Part shown: positions 27,954-37,100 of the stretch, piece after piece
Layout of the letters: each line of letters opens with the position of its first letter
Position numbering within the stretch: position 1 is the stretch's first letter
NCBI RefSeq assembly: GCF_000632225.1
Contig: NZ_JFYV01000055.1
Span: 94,688-158,687 of the forward strand
Length of the DNA: 64,000 nucleotides
Direction: 5' to 3'
DNA from: Sphingomonas sp. RIT328
Lineage (GTDB): Bacteria; Pseudomonadota; Alphaproteobacteria; Sphingomonadales; Sphingomonadaceae
Position numbers and translations under genes: made by a program
The notes under the pieces: generated by a model
The model's database searches: none
Told to the model about the DNA's origin: nothing
The model's input: the letters and a program-made list of their open reading frames with translations, nothing else

Positions 27954-29342
27954 CTAGTCCCGCACGTCCCCCTCGCCGACGACGCCCGCGCTGCCGATCG
28001 ACCGGTCGATCAAGCCGGACCGGCACATCCACCAGAACAGCAGCACCCCCGGCAAGGCCGCGACCGTCGTCCCCCAATAGAAGGCGACATAGCCGAAGCT
28101 GTCGACCAGCCGCCCGGTCGTCGTCGCGGTGAGCACGCGGCCGACGATGCTCGCCGCCGCCGAGATCATCGCATATTGCGCCGCGGTGAAGCGCAGGTCG
28201 CACAGCGCCGAGAAATAGGCGACGACGGTGACGCCGCCGATCCCGCTCGACATATTCTCGAACGCCATCGCGCCGGCGAGCCCGATATTGCTGTGCCCCG
28301 CCCCGGCGAGCAGCGCGAAGGCGGCGTTGGAGACCATCATCAGGATCAGGCTGAGCATCACCGATCGCTTGAGCCCCATGCGCGCATAGAGCACGCCACC
28401 GATCGCGATGCCGACCCAGAAGGCCCAGAAGCCGATGACGACGTCGTAGAGCGCGATCTCGTCGTTGCTGAAACGGAGATCGTCGAGCAGCAGCCGCAGC
28501 GCCTGCTGCCCCAGCGTATCGCCGATCTTGTGGAGCAGGATGAAGGCGAGGATGATGATCGCGCCGTGGCGGCGGAAGAATTCCGCGAACGGGCTGACGA
28601 TCGACGCGCCAAGCTCGGCGAGCCCGCGGCGCCGCACCGGCTCGCGCCGCCGCGTCGGCTCGCCGCGCGTCACCGCCACCACCATCGCCGGCAGCGCGAA
28701 GACGATGCAGGCAAGATAGGCGACGTGCCAGTCCGCTCGTGCCGCGATCACCAGCGCGAGCGAGCCGGCGAGCACCGAGCCGATCTTCCAGCCATATTGC
28801 GTCATCCCCGATCCGACGCCCATCTGCTCGGGTTCGAGCGTCTCGATGCGATAGGCGTCGATGACGATGTCATAGGTCGCGCCGGCGAAGCCGACGAGGA
28901 TCGTCGCGACGATCGTCGCCTGCAGGCTCGCCGCCGGATCGACCAGCGCGAGATTGACGATCGCGGCGATCACCAGCACGCCGCTGAGCAGCACCCACGA
29001 CACCCGCTGCCCCAGCCGGCCGATCACCGGCAGCCGCACGCCATCGACCATCCACGCCCATAGCGGCTTGAGATTGTAGACGAGGAAGCCGAGCGTGAAG
29101 GCGGTGATCGTGCTCTTGTCGAGCCCGTCCTGCTTGAGCCGCGTGGTCAGCGTCGCGCCGATCATCGTGAAGGCGAGTCCCGACGATATGCCCATGAAGA
29201 ACACCGCGACCGGGCCGCGCTCGGCATAAGGCGCGAGCGGGGCGAGCCGCGCGCGCATCGCCGCCGATCGACGCATCAGCGCGACGAGCAGCACCGTGAC
29301 GGCCGCGACGATAACGAAATAGAAATTGGTGCCGGTCAACAT
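27954..29342 (-). CDS. MFS transporter, AmpG-like
   Basis: 462-aa major facilitator with about 12 hydrophobic segments. The loop GLDKSTITAFTLGFLVYNLKPLWAW and the TYDIVIDAYRIETL block with QYGWKIG are characteristic of AmpG-type permeases that import anhydro-muropeptides for wall recycling. Specificity is inferred only, and no amp or nag genes are adjacent. The start at MLTGTNFYF avoids a non-conserved extension that would read into an intergenic repeat. Confidence 0.75.
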   Translation of the reverse strand: MLTGTNFYFVIVAAVTVLLVALMRRSAAMRARLAPLAPYAERGPVAVFFMGISSGLAFTMIGATLTTRLKQDGLDKSTITAFTLGFLVYNLKPLWAWMVDGVRLPVIGRLGQRVSWVLLSGVLVIAAIVNLALVDPAASLQATIVATILVGFAGATYDIVIDAYRIETLEPEQMGVGSGMTQYGWKIGSVLAGSLALVIAARADWHVAYLACIVFALPAMVVAVTRGEPTRRREPVRRRGLAELGASIVSPFAEFFRRHGAIIILAFILLHKIGDTLGQQALRLLLDDLRFSNDEIALYDVVIGFWAFWVGIAIGGVLYARMGLKRSVMLSLILMMVSNAAFALLAGAGHSNIGLAGAMAFENMSSGIGGVTVVAYFSALCDLRFTAAQYAMISAAASIVGRVLTATTTGRLVDSFGYVAFYWGTTVAALPGVLLFWWMCRSGLIDRSIGSAGVVGEGDVRD

Positions 29343-29417
29343 CGCCGCGACACTAGCGCCAATTTTGCCCGCGCCTAGCGGGTTTGGCGGTGACGCCGGT
29401 CCGGCTGTGCAGGTCTC

Positions 29418-29549
29418 GGTTCGCGCAGAGGCGCGGAGGGCGCAGAACCCTTGTGGGCAGCCCATGCCGCCCGCGGGCCACCAGCCCGGCGTGCGTCATC
29501 GTGTGGCTATGCAAAGCTTCCCTGCGCCCTCCGCGCCTCGGCGCGAACC
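29418..29549. repeat. 28-bp inverted repeat pair of the GCGGAGG family
   Basis: Arms 29418-29445 and 29522-29549 are inverted copies with about one mismatch (core GAGGCGCGGAGGGCGCAG). They lie between the AmpG-like and response-regulator genes and share the GCGCGGAGG core with the cluster at 10485-10730. Confidence 0.8.
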
Positions 29550-29565
29550 GGTCTTCGCCCGGCGG

Positions 29566-30036
29566 TCAGCGGGCATCGATCTCCGGCCCGGGCGCGACGG
29601 GCGCAGCATCGGGGATCGCGAACAGCCGGAAGCCGGTCGGCAGCCGCCGCGTCTTGCGGCCGGCGATGTTCGCTTCGATCGCCTCGATCGCGCCGATCAG
29701 GTCACGCTGCTGATAGGGTTTGGCGAGGCAGCCCGCGGCGAGCGCCATCGCCTCGGCGGGGAAATTGCCGGTGACGAACAGTACCGCGACGCCGCGCTCT
29801 CCCGCGGCCCGCGCGACATCCAGCCCCGATCCGTCGGCGAGATTGACGTCGAGCAGCACCAGGTCGACGTCCGAGTCCGATCGCAGCACCGCAATCGCCT
29901 CGGCGACGCGGTCGACGGTGGCGACGATCTGATAGCTCGCGTCGCTCAGCAGATGTTCGGTGTCGAAGGCGATCAGCGGCTCGTCCTCGACGACGAGCAC
30001 CCGGACGATCGAACGTTTCTTCCTTCCGAACAACAT
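29566..30036 (-). CDS. Single-domain response regulator
   Basis: 156-aa receiver-domain protein: acidic pocket VVEDEP, phospho-acceptor Asp in LVLLDVNLADG (D63), the switch Thr in VTGNFP and the Lys in CLAKPYQQ. No output domain follows, only a short tail, so it probably signals by protein contact. No kinase is adjacent. The start MLFGRKKRS is chosen because upstream codons are Arg-rich and non-conserved. Confidence 0.85.
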   Translation of the reverse strand: MLFGRKKRSIVRVLVVEDEPLIAFDTEHLLSDASYQIVATVDRVAEAIAVLRSDSDVDLVLLDVNLADGSGLDVARAAGERGVAVLFVTGNFPAEAMALAAGCLAKPYQQRDLIGAIEAIEANIAGRKTRRLPTGFRLFAIPDAAPVAPGPEIDAR

Positions 30037-30125
30037 CGCCACGCTCCGCCTGGCGCCGCACAAGTGATTACGCCTCCGCAGGATAACGCGCCGTACTCGG
30101 ATCGGACGCAAATAATTTCGCTGCC

Positions 30126-31664
30126 ATGACAAATGCGCGTTATGGCCGCGCCATGGCCCAATCCTCCGAACCCCGCAGCGGCGATCGCATCGCGAAACTG
30201 CTCGCCCGCGCCGGCATCGCCAGCCGCCGCGAGATCGAGCGCATGATCGCCGACGGCCGCGTCGCGCTCGACGGCACGGTGCTCGACACCCCCGCGACCG
30301 TGCTGCGCTCGCTCAACGGCGTCACCGTCGACGGCGAGCCGGTCGCGCAAGCCGAACCGACCCGCCTGTTCCTCTACCACAAGCCGACCGGCCTGCTGGT
30401 CACCGAACGCGATCCCAAGGGACGGCCGACGATCTACGACCGGCTGCCCGACGATCTGCCGCGGCTGGTGCCGGTCGGCCGGCTCGACCTCAATACCGAA
30501 GGGCTGCTGCTGCTCACCACCGACGGCGGGTTCAAGCGCCAGCTCGAACTGCCCGCGACCGGCGTCGAGCGCAGCTATCGCGCGCGCGCCTACGGCAATG
30601 TCACGCAGCAGCAGCTGGAGGACCTTGCCGACGGGATCGAGATCGACGGCATCCGCTACGGCCCGATCGACGCCAATATCGAGCGGCGCACCGGCGCCAA
30701 CGTCTGGATCGAGATCACCATCACCGAAGGCAAGAACCGCGAGGTGCGGCGGGTGCTCGAACATCTCGACCTGCAGGTCAGCCGGCTGATCCGCACCCGC
30801 TATGGCCCCTTTCTGCTCGGCGACCTGCCGGTGGGCGGCATCGGCGAGGTCAAGCAGCATGAGATCGTCGCCTTCCGTCGCACGCTCAAGGGCGGCGTTC
30901 CCGAGGCGGACCTGATCGAGCCGCCGCGCGACGGCTTCCGTGCGGCGCCGGGCGCGGTCCGCCCGGCCCGCGCCCGCCCGCGCCCGATCGACGCGCCCGC
31001 CCCGCGCGAGGCACAGGCCGCCGGACGCGGCGCCGCCCGCGCGCCGCGCCGCAGCGATGTGACCGCGAGCGGCATCGCGCCGCGTCCGGCGCGCCCCGGC
31101 GCGACCGGGGATCGCACGCGTCCCGTCCTGCGCGAGGGGCGCGAGATGCGCACGACAGCGGACGGCGAAGGCCAGCGCGGCCGGCCGCGCCGCGACGAGC
31201 GCGAGGCGCGGCCGGCTCGGTCATCGACGGGTAATGCACCCCGCGACGGGCAGCCGGCACGCGGTCGGCGCGGTGAGACCGAGACACGATCGACGCGGCC
31301 GACCACCGGTGCGGCGCGCGACGGGCAGCCGGCGCGTATCCGGCGCGGTGATACGGAGCGCATGCCGGCCGGTGACGGCGCGCGCGACAATCCGCGTGGG
31401 CGTTTCCGCCGCGACGATCGCGACGCGCGGCCGGTGCCGACCGGCGGCTCGGCGCGCAAGCCGTGGGAGCAGGAGACGCCCCGCCGCGATGAGCCGCAGC
31501 GCAGCGGCGGCAGGCCGGCGCGAACCGGCGGCGGGTCGGCCGGTGGACGCTCCGGTGGCGGTGCCGACGGTCGCCCGGCGCGGCCGTCGCGCCCCGACAC
31601 GCCGCGTGGGCCGGCGGGGGGGCGCGGCGCGCCACGCGGCGGGCCGAAGGGAGGCAAACGATGA
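30126..31664 (+). CDS. RluB/RsuA-family rRNA pseudouridine synthase with long basic tail
   Basis: 512-aa protein. It has an S4 RNA-binding domain (RIAKLLARAGIASRREIERMI), then the pseudouridine synthase domain with the catalytic Asp in VGRLDLNTEGLLLLT and the KNREVRRVLEHL motif. It probably modifies 23S rRNA helix 89-93, as RluB does. From about residue 260 to the end is an unusual Arg/Gly/Pro/Asp-rich disordered tail with near-repeats such as RDGQPARGRRGETE and RDGQPARIRRGDTE, likely an RNA-binding extension. An alternative ATG lies at 30153. The stop overlaps rsmD (ATGA). Confidence 0.88.
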   Translation: MTNARYGRAMAQSSEPRSGDRIAKLLARAGIASRREIERMIADGRVALDGTVLDTPATVLRSLNGVTVDGEPVAQAEPTRLFLYHKPTGLLVTERDPKGRPTIYDRLPDDLPRLVPVGRLDLNTEGLLLLTTDGGFKRQLELPATGVERSYRARAYGNVTQQQLEDLADGIEIDGIRYGPIDANIERRTGANVWIEITITEGKNREVRRVLEHLDLQVSRLIRTRYGPFLLGDLPVGGIGEVKQHEIVAFRRTLKGGVPEADLIEPPRDGFRAAPGAVRPARARPRPIDAPAPREAQAAGRGAARAPRRSDVTASGIAPRPARPGATGDRTRPVLREGREMRTTADGEGQRGRPRRDEREARPARSSTGNAPRDGQPARGRRGETETRSTRPTTGAARDGQPARIRRGDTERMPAGDGARDNPRGRFRRDDRDARPVPTGGSARKPWEQETPRRDEPQRSGGRPARTGGGSAGGRSGGGADGRPARPSRPDTPRGPAGGRGAPRGGPKGGKR

Positions 31665-32197
31665 GGGTGATCGCCGGCCAATGGCGGGGCCGCCCGCTCG
31701 TCGCGCCCAAGGGCGATGCGACGCGCCCGACCGCCGACCGGACGCGCGAGGCGCTATTCTCGATGCTGACCAGCCGGCTCGGCAGCTTCGACGGGCTCGC
31801 CGTCGCCGATCTGTTCGCCGGATCGGGCGCGCTCGGCATCGAGGCGCTGTCCCGCGGCGCCGGCTCCTGCCTGTTCGTCGAGCAGGACGGCGCGGCGCTC
31901 GACGCGCTCAAGGCCAATCTCGCGCGACTCGGCACGCGCGGCGACGTGCGCGCCGGCTCGGTGCTCGGCCTCGGCCCGGCGCCGGCGCCGCTCGATCTCG
32001 TCATGATGGATCCGCCCTACGGCACCGGCGCGGGTCTGGTCGCGCTCGACAAGCTCACCCGGCTCGGCTGGATCGCGCCCGCCACCTGGGTCAGTATCGA
32101 GACCGCCAAGGCGGAGGAGATCGCGCCGCCCGGCTATGCGATCGACGCCAGCCGCGTGCACGGCAAGGCGAGGCTCACCCTGCTGCGGCAGGGCTGA
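31661..32197 (+). CDS. rsmD: 16S rRNA (guanine966-N2)-methyltransferase
   Basis: 178-aa SAM-dependent methyltransferase for 16S rRNA G966. The start MRVIAGQWRGRPL with TRPTADRTREALFSML is diagnostic. SAM motif DLFAGSGALGIEALSRGA; catalytic DPPYGTG. Co-translated with the pseudouridine synthase, linking two rRNA modification steps. Confidence 0.94.
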   Translation: MRVIAGQWRGRPLVAPKGDATRPTADRTREALFSMLTSRLGSFDGLAVADLFAGSGALGIEALSRGAGSCLFVEQDGAALDALKANLARLGTRGDVRAGSVLGLGPAPAPLDLVMMDPPYGTGAGLVALDKLTRLGWIAPATWVSIETAKAEEIAPPGYAIDASRVHGKARLTLLRQG

Positions 32198-32214
32198 CGA
32201 ACCGCGGCGGCGGC

Positions 32215-33516
32215 TCAGGCCCCGGCCGGTTTGCGCAACAGCATCAGCCCGGCGAGGCTGAGCAGCCCCGCCGCGACCAGATACAGGCCGATCCACCCGA
32301 GGCCGCGCTGCGCCAGCGCCTCCGCGGCGATCGGCGCCAGCGCGCCGCCGAGGATGCCGCCGAGATTGAAGGTCATCGACACGCCGGTGTAGCGCACCCC
32401 GGCGGGGAACAGGCTCGGCAGCCAGCCGCCGAGCGGGCCATAGGCGAAGCCCATCACGAACAGCGCGAAGGCGAGCCACAGGAAGACGACGAACAGCGAT
32501 CCCGCGCCGAGCATCGGCCCCATCGCCAGCCCGGCGACCATGCAGCCGCAAAAGCCGATCACCAGCATTCCGCGCGCGCCGCGCCGGTCGGCGAGCAGGC
32601 TGGCGACGATCACCCCCGCGGCGAGGAACAGGATCGCGACCAGCTCGACGCCCAGCATCGCCTCCCGCCCGTAGCCCAGCGTCTTGGTGCCGTAGCCGAG
32701 CGCGAAGGCAGTCGCGAGATAGAAGAGCGCGAAACAGGCGATCACCCCGCCGGTGCCGGCGAGCACCGCGCGGCTGTGCGACGCGAACAACGTCGCGATC
32801 GGCACCTTGGGCAGGGCCTCGGCGCGCTCGGCGGCGACGAACGCCGGCGTCTCGGTCAGCTTGAGCCGCACCCACAGGCCGAGCACGACGAGCACCGCAC
32901 TGATCAGGAACGGCAGCCGCCAGCCCCAGGCGCGGAACTGCGCCTCGTCGAGCCACAGGCCGAGGATCAGGAACAAGCCATTGGCCATCAGGAAGCCGAC
33001 CGGCGCGCCGAGCGGCGGGAACATCCCCCAGGTGTTGCGGCGGTGCGGCGGGGCATTCTCCACCGCGAGCAATGCCGCGCCACCCCATTCGCCGCCGAGT
33101 CCGAAACCCTGACCAAGCCGCATCAGGCACAGCAGCAACGGCGCGAGCCAGCCCATCTGCGGCGCGGCCTGTTCGACCTGGGCATAGGTGGGCAGGAAGG
33201 CGATCGCCACCGTCGACCCGCCCATCAGCATCAGGCTGGCGACCAGCGTCGACTTGCGGCCGATCCGATCGCCGAAATGACCGAAGACGATCGCGCCGAC
33301 CGGCCGCGCGATGAAGGCGATGCCGAAGCTCGCGAAGCTCAGCATCTGCCGCGCGGTGCCGCTCGTCGCCGGGAAGAACAGGTCGCCGAACACCAGCGCC
33401 GCCGCGGTCGCGTAGATGTAGAAGTCGTAAAACTCCACCGCGGTGCCGACGAGGCTGGCGGTGAGGATACGGCGCGGCGAGGCAGGCGGCGGCGGGGTTA
33501 CGGGAATCGACGTCAT
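32215..33516 (-). CDS. MFS transporter, metabolite:H+ symporter (MHS) type
   Basis: 433-aa 12-TM major facilitator. The N-terminal TAVEFYDFYIYATAAALVFGDLFFP and the conserved GHFGDRIGRKSTLV loop, followed by RLGQGFGLGGEWGGA, are typical of MHS-family carriers for organic acids or osmolytes (ShiA, ProP, KgtP relatives). The substrate cannot be told. Convergent with rsmD, 17 bp apart. Confidence 0.88.
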   Translation of the reverse strand: MTSIPVTPPPPASPRRILTASLVGTAVEFYDFYIYATAAALVFGDLFFPATSGTARQMLSFASFGIAFIARPVGAIVFGHFGDRIGRKSTLVASLMLMGGSTVAIAFLPTYAQVEQAAPQMGWLAPLLLCLMRLGQGFGLGGEWGGAALLAVENAPPHRRNTWGMFPPLGAPVGFLMANGLFLILGLWLDEAQFRAWGWRLPFLISAVLVVLGLWVRLKLTETPAFVAAERAEALPKVPIATLFASHSRAVLAGTGGVIACFALFYLATAFALGYGTKTLGYGREAMLGVELVAILFLAAGVIVASLLADRRGARGMLVIGFCGCMVAGLAMGPMLGAGSLFVVFLWLAFALFVMGFAYGPLGGWLPSLFPAGVRYTGVSMTFNLGGILGGALAPIAAEALAQRGLGWIGLYLVAAGLLSLAGLMLLRKPAGA

Positions 33517-33597
33517 CCCCCCACTCTAGTCGGGAAAAAAGGCCGATGCGCAACATGAGTGAAATCCATCCGCAACAAAGCGCGTCTAGACAGAGAG

Positions 33598-33703
33598 GGT
33601 CGCTGCTCCTCTCCCCCTGTGGGTAGCGACTGTCGACCGCCTCCCCTGTCGGTCGACCTCCCTGAACTACGGGGCGGTCGCCAGGCGACTGCCCCGATTT
33701 TTC
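33598..33703 (+). ncRNA. Candidate small RNA with C-rich hairpin loops
   Basis: Three stacked hairpins in the gap between the MFS gene and the UrcA-like gene. Hairpin one has stem 33599-33604/33625-33630 with a loop containing CTCCTCTCCCCC. Hairpin two has a perfect 8-bp stem, 33632-33639/33650-33657, with loop CCTCCCCTGT. Hairpin three is a 10-bp stem, 33671-33680/33686-33695, followed by ATTTTT, a good plus-strand terminator. No open frame explains this. Loops with CCUCC resemble anti-Shine-Dalgarno sRNAs of alphaproteobacteria (CcsR / cuckoo RNA type). Promoter not identified. Confidence 0.55.
33671..33701 (+). terminator. Intrinsic terminator of the candidate sRNA
   Basis: GGGGCGGTCG pairs with CGACTGCCCC (one G-T pair), loop CCAGG, followed by GATTTTTCT. 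On the minus strand there is an A-run before the hairpin and no T-run after it, so it works best for plus-strand transcription. Confidence 0.7.
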
Positions 33704-34014
33704 TATCGGTCCGTCCCGCCCACCGTCTGACCGGTCACCTTCGCCAGTTGCTGCGCTCCGTCGCGACGGACTTCACCGATACAGCGCATCACGTCCATCG
33801 CGACGGTGATATCCTTGGGTATCGTGCCACAGAGGTTCTGCGCCGCCCACCGGACCCGCGCGCGGAAGCGCCGTTGCCCTTCCGGCGTTCGCAGATCGAG
33901 ATCCTGCGTGATGATCCTGGTTTGCACGATCCGGCGGTCGGGCGACGGGTCGGTCGCCGCAGTGGACGATGGCGTCGCAGTGAGCGCCGCAACACATAAG
34001 GGAAAGACGATCAT
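33703..34014 (-). CDS. UrcA-family small exported protein
   Basis: 103-aa protein with a short signal peptide (MIVFPLCVAALTATPSSTAA). The mature part contains DLDLRTPEGQRRFRARVRWAAQNLCG and a second Cys in VMRCIGEVRRDG, the pattern of the UrcA family found in sphingomonads and caulobacters. The two cysteines are probably a disulfide. Function unknown. Confidence 0.75.
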   Translation of the reverse strand: MIVFPLCVAALTATPSSTAATDPSPDRRIVQTRIITQDLDLRTPEGQRRFRARVRWAAQNLCGTIPKDITVAMDVMRCIGEVRRDGAQQLAKVTGQTVGGTDR

Positions 34015-34167
34015 CGGGGACCTCCTGCCGGCCCATCCGAAGGTCTCTCGGCCGGCTTGTGCTTTATAGAGGCACTCGGTCGCCGACATCGCCGCGCCGG
34101 GCGGGATGATCGCCGCCGCCCACCTTCACTCTTGCCCGTGCGAACGCCGTTCCCTACCTGTTCACCG

Positions 34168-36453
34168 GTGACCGATCTCCGTGCCCCCAACGCCTTGCAG
34201 GACCCGCCCTATCTCGCCGGGCTCAACGCGCCGCAGCGCGACGCCGTGCTGACCACCGAAGGGCCGGTGCTGATGCTCGCCGGCGCCGGGACGGGCAAGA
34301 CCGCGGCGCTCACCGCGCGGCTCGCGCATCTGCTGTGGACGCGCAAGGCGTGGCCGTCGGAGATCCTCAGCGTCACCTTCACCAACAAGGCGGCCCGCGA
34401 GATGCGCGAGCGCGTCGGCCGGCTGGTCGGCGACGCGGTCGAGGGCATGCCGTGGCTCGGCACCTTCCATGCGATCGGCGCCAAGATGTTGCGCCGCCAT
34501 GCCGAACTGGTCGGCTTGCAGAGCAATTTCAGCATCCTCGACACCGACGACCAGCTTCGCCTGCTCAAGCAGCTGATCGTTGCCGCCGACCTCGACGAGA
34601 AGCGCTTCCCCGCGCGCAGCCTCGCCGGACTGATCGACGACTGGAAGAACAAGGGGCTGGTCCCCGCCGATATCGACGCCGGCGAAAGCGAGCGTTTCGC
34701 CAACGGGCGCGGCGGCGAGCTCTATGCGCAATATCAGGAGCGGCTGCGCAGCCTCAACGCCTGCGATTTCGGCGACCTGCTGCTGCACATGCTGACCGTG
34801 CTCAAATCGCATCCCGATGTGCTCCGCACCTATCAGGAGCGGTTCAAATATATCATGGTCGACGAATATCAGGACACCAACGTCGTCCAGTATCTGTGGC
34901 TGCGGCTGCTCGCCCAGGCGCGCAAGAACATCGCCTGCGTCGGCGACGACGATCAGTCGATCTATTCGTGGCGCGGCGCGCAGGTCGAGAACATCCTGAA
35001 GTTCGAAAAGGACTTTCCCGGCGCGAAGGTGATCCGGCTCGAACAGAATTACCGCTCGACGCCGCATATCCTTGGCGCCGCATCGGGGATGATCGCCAAT
35101 AACGGCGGCCGGCTCGGCAAGACGCTGTGGACCGAGCTCGACGCGGGCGAGAAGGTCCGCGTCGTCGGCGTATGGGACGGCCCCGAGGAGGCGCGGCGCG
35201 TCGGCGAGGAGATCGAGGCGGCGCAGCGCGGCGGCAAGAGCCTCGACGACATCGCCATCCTCGTCCGCGCCCAGCATCAGACCCGCGAGTTCGAGGATCG
35301 CTTCATCGCGATCGGCATGCCCTATCGCATCGTCGGCGGCTTCCGCTTCTACGAGCGCGCCGAGATCCGCGACGCGCTCGCCTATCTGCGCGTCGTCAAC
35401 CAGCCCGCCGACGATCTCGCCTTCGAACGCATCGTCAACGTGCCCAAGCGCGGGCTCGGCGATAAGGCGCTCGCCAAGATCCACCAGCTTGCCCGCGCCG
35501 AGCGGCTGCCGCTGACCCATGCCGCGGCGCGCATCCTCGACACCGACGAACTGACGCCGCAGGCGCGCCGCGCGCTCGGCAATCTGGTCGGCGACATCGC
35601 CCGCTGGCGCGACATGGCGCGCGACCTGCCGCACGCGGAGCTTGCCCGCCAATTGCTCGACGAGAGCGGCTATACGGCGATGTGGCAGGCGGAAAAGTCG
35701 GTCGAGGCGGCGGGGCGGCTCGAGAACCTGTCCGAACTCGTGCGCGCGATGGAGGAATATGAGTCGCTCGGCGCCTTCCTCGAACATGTCAGCCTCGTCA
35801 TGGACAAGGAGGGCGGCGTCCAGGACCCGCAGGTGACGATCATGACGATCCACGCCGCCAAGGGGCTGGAATATGACACCGTCTTCCTCGTCGGCTGGGA
35901 AGAGGGGCTGTTCCCCTCGCAGCGCTCGCTCGACGAGGGCGGGACCAAGAGCCTCGAGGAGGAGCGTCGCCTCGCCTATGTCGCGATCACCCGCGCGCGG
36001 CGCCGCGCGACGATCCTCCACGCCGCCAACCGCCGCATCTACGGCCAGTGGACGTCGAGCATCCCGAGCCGGTTCGTCGGCGAGCTGCCCGGCGACCATA
36101 TCGACGCCGAGACGACGATGTCGGGCGGCGAGAGCCTGTGGCGCGCCAATTGGAGCGAGCGCGCCGATCCCTTCGCCGATGTCGGCCGCGGCACCGGTCG
36201 TGGTCCCGGCTGGCAGCGCGCGGCGGGCGCCGCCTCGGGCTTCTCGACCGCACCGACGCGGGTGGTCGAGAGCCGCGCGAGCGCGGTGAGCATCGGCAAC
36301 AAGGGACGCAGCGACCTGTCGGTCGGGCTGCGCGTCTTCCATCAGAAGTTCGGCTATGGCGCGATCGCCGAGATCGAGGGCAACAAGCTGGAGATCGATT
36401 TCGAGGCGGCGGGCCGCAAGCGCGTGATGGACACGTTCGTCACGATCGGCTGA
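34168..36453 (+). CDS. uvrD: ATP-dependent DNA helicase UvrD/PcrA
   Basis: 761-aa superfamily 1A 3'-5' helicase of excision and mismatch repair. Q motif LNAPQRDAV; Walker A AGAGTGKT (38-45); motif Ia TFTNKAAREM; Walker B VDEYQDTN; GDDDQSIYSWRGA; QNYRS; and TIHAAKGLEYDTVFLVG. The C-terminal 70 residues (VFHQKFGYGAIAEIEGNKLEIDF) form the Tudor-like RNA polymerase-binding region known from PcrA/UvrD. GTG start at 34168 inferred; longer frames add unconserved residues. Confidence 0.95.
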   Translation: MTDLRAPNALQDPPYLAGLNAPQRDAVLTTEGPVLMLAGAGTGKTAALTARLAHLLWTRKAWPSEILSVTFTNKAAREMRERVGRLVGDAVEGMPWLGTFHAIGAKMLRRHAELVGLQSNFSILDTDDQLRLLKQLIVAADLDEKRFPARSLAGLIDDWKNKGLVPADIDAGESERFANGRGGELYAQYQERLRSLNACDFGDLLLHMLTVLKSHPDVLRTYQERFKYIMVDEYQDTNVVQYLWLRLLAQARKNIACVGDDDQSIYSWRGAQVENILKFEKDFPGAKVIRLEQNYRSTPHILGAASGMIANNGGRLGKTLWTELDAGEKVRVVGVWDGPEEARRVGEEIEAAQRGGKSLDDIAILVRAQHQTREFEDRFIAIGMPYRIVGGFRFYERAEIRDALAYLRVVNQPADDLAFERIVNVPKRGLGDKALAKIHQLARAERLPLTHAAARILDTDELTPQARRALGNLVGDIARWRDMARDLPHAELARQLLDESGYTAMWQAEKSVEAAGRLENLSELVRAMEEYESLGAFLEHVSLVMDKEGGVQDPQVTIMTIHAAKGLEYDTVFLVGWEEGLFPSQRSLDEGGTKSLEEERRLAYVAITRARRRATILHAANRRIYGQWTSSIPSRFVGELPGDHIDAETTMSGGESLWRANWSERADPFADVGRGTGRGPGWQRAAGAASGFSTAPTRVVESRASAVSIGNKGRSDLSVGLRVFHQKFGYGAIAEIEGNKLEIDFEAAGRKRVMDTFVTIG

Positions 36454-36474
36454 TCCGGCCGCCGTCCTCGTTCA

Positions 36475-36500
36475 GGAACCGCCAAGGGCGGATCGGCGTA
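36475..36500 (+). promoter_or_regulatory. Possible EcfG-type promoter upstream of the glycine-zipper protein
   Basis: GGAAC at 36475-36479, a 17-nt spacer, then CGTA at 36497-36500. This is one mismatch from the CGTT -10 of EcfG promoters and leaves about 35 nt before the gene at 36542. Confidence 0.3.
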
Positions 36501-36541
36501 TGACCGGGGCGGACCCGACTCAGCGGGTCCGGAAAAGGATC

Positions 36542-37081
36542 ATGACGATGTTTAGGTCGCTTTTGCTGTCCGCCGCGCTGGTGACGACGCTTGCCGCGCC
36601 GGTCGCCGCCCAGTCCGCCGCGGACGATGCGCGCTTCGCCGCCGCGCAGCAGCGCTTCGACGCCGAGCTTGCGCGCTACCGTTCCGAATTCGATCGCTAT
36701 CGCGCGCTGCGCGGCATTCCCGGTCCGGGCGGCTATCGCCAGGCGCCGGTGCCGGACGGCTATGACGACCAGCGCTATGACCCGCGCGACGGCGACCGCT
36801 ACGAAAACGGCTATGACCCGTCGCGCTATTACCGGCCGAGTTCGCAGGAGCGCGTGCTCAGCGCCAACGATCGCGTCTATGCGGGCACCGACGGCCGCTA
36901 TTATTGCAAGCGCAGCGACGGCACCACCGGGCTGATCGCCGGCGGCGCGGCGGGCGGCATCCTCGGCAACGTCATCGACGGCGGCCACAGCCGCATTGTG
37001 GGCACCCTGCTCGGCGGCGCGGTCGGCGCGCTCGCCGGCAAGGCGATCGATCAGAACCAGGCGGAGATCCGCTGCCGCTGA
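36542..37081 (+). CDS. Glycine-zipper 2TM-domain envelope protein
   Basis: 179-aa exported protein: signal peptide FRSLLLSAALVTTLAAPVAAQ, then a charged coiled segment (RFAAAQQRFDAELARYRSEFDRY), a Tyr/Asp-rich linker (DGYDDQRYDPRDGDRYENGY) and a C-terminal glycine zipper (GLIAGGAAGGILGN...GTLLGGAVGALAG) of the Rickettsia 17-kDa-antigen/SlyB type. These zippers insert in membranes and occur in outer-membrane lipoproteins, but no lipobox is seen here. Confidence 0.8.
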   Translation: MTMFRSLLLSAALVTTLAAPVAAQSAADDARFAAAQQRFDAELARYRSEFDRYRALRGIPGPGGYRQAPVPDGYDDQRYDPRDGDRYENGYDPSRYYRPSSQERVLSANDRVYAGTDGRYYCKRSDGTTGLIAGGAAGGILGNVIDGGHSRIVGTLLGGAVGALAGKAIDQNQAEIRCR

Positions 37082-37100
37082 GCCGAACGGCGGTCGGGCG

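Noticed and set aside
34162..36342. 726-codon open frame opposite the UvrD/PcrA gene
   Set aside because: Antisense shadow of a clear helicase gene with all motifs; no recognisable domain in the opposite frame.
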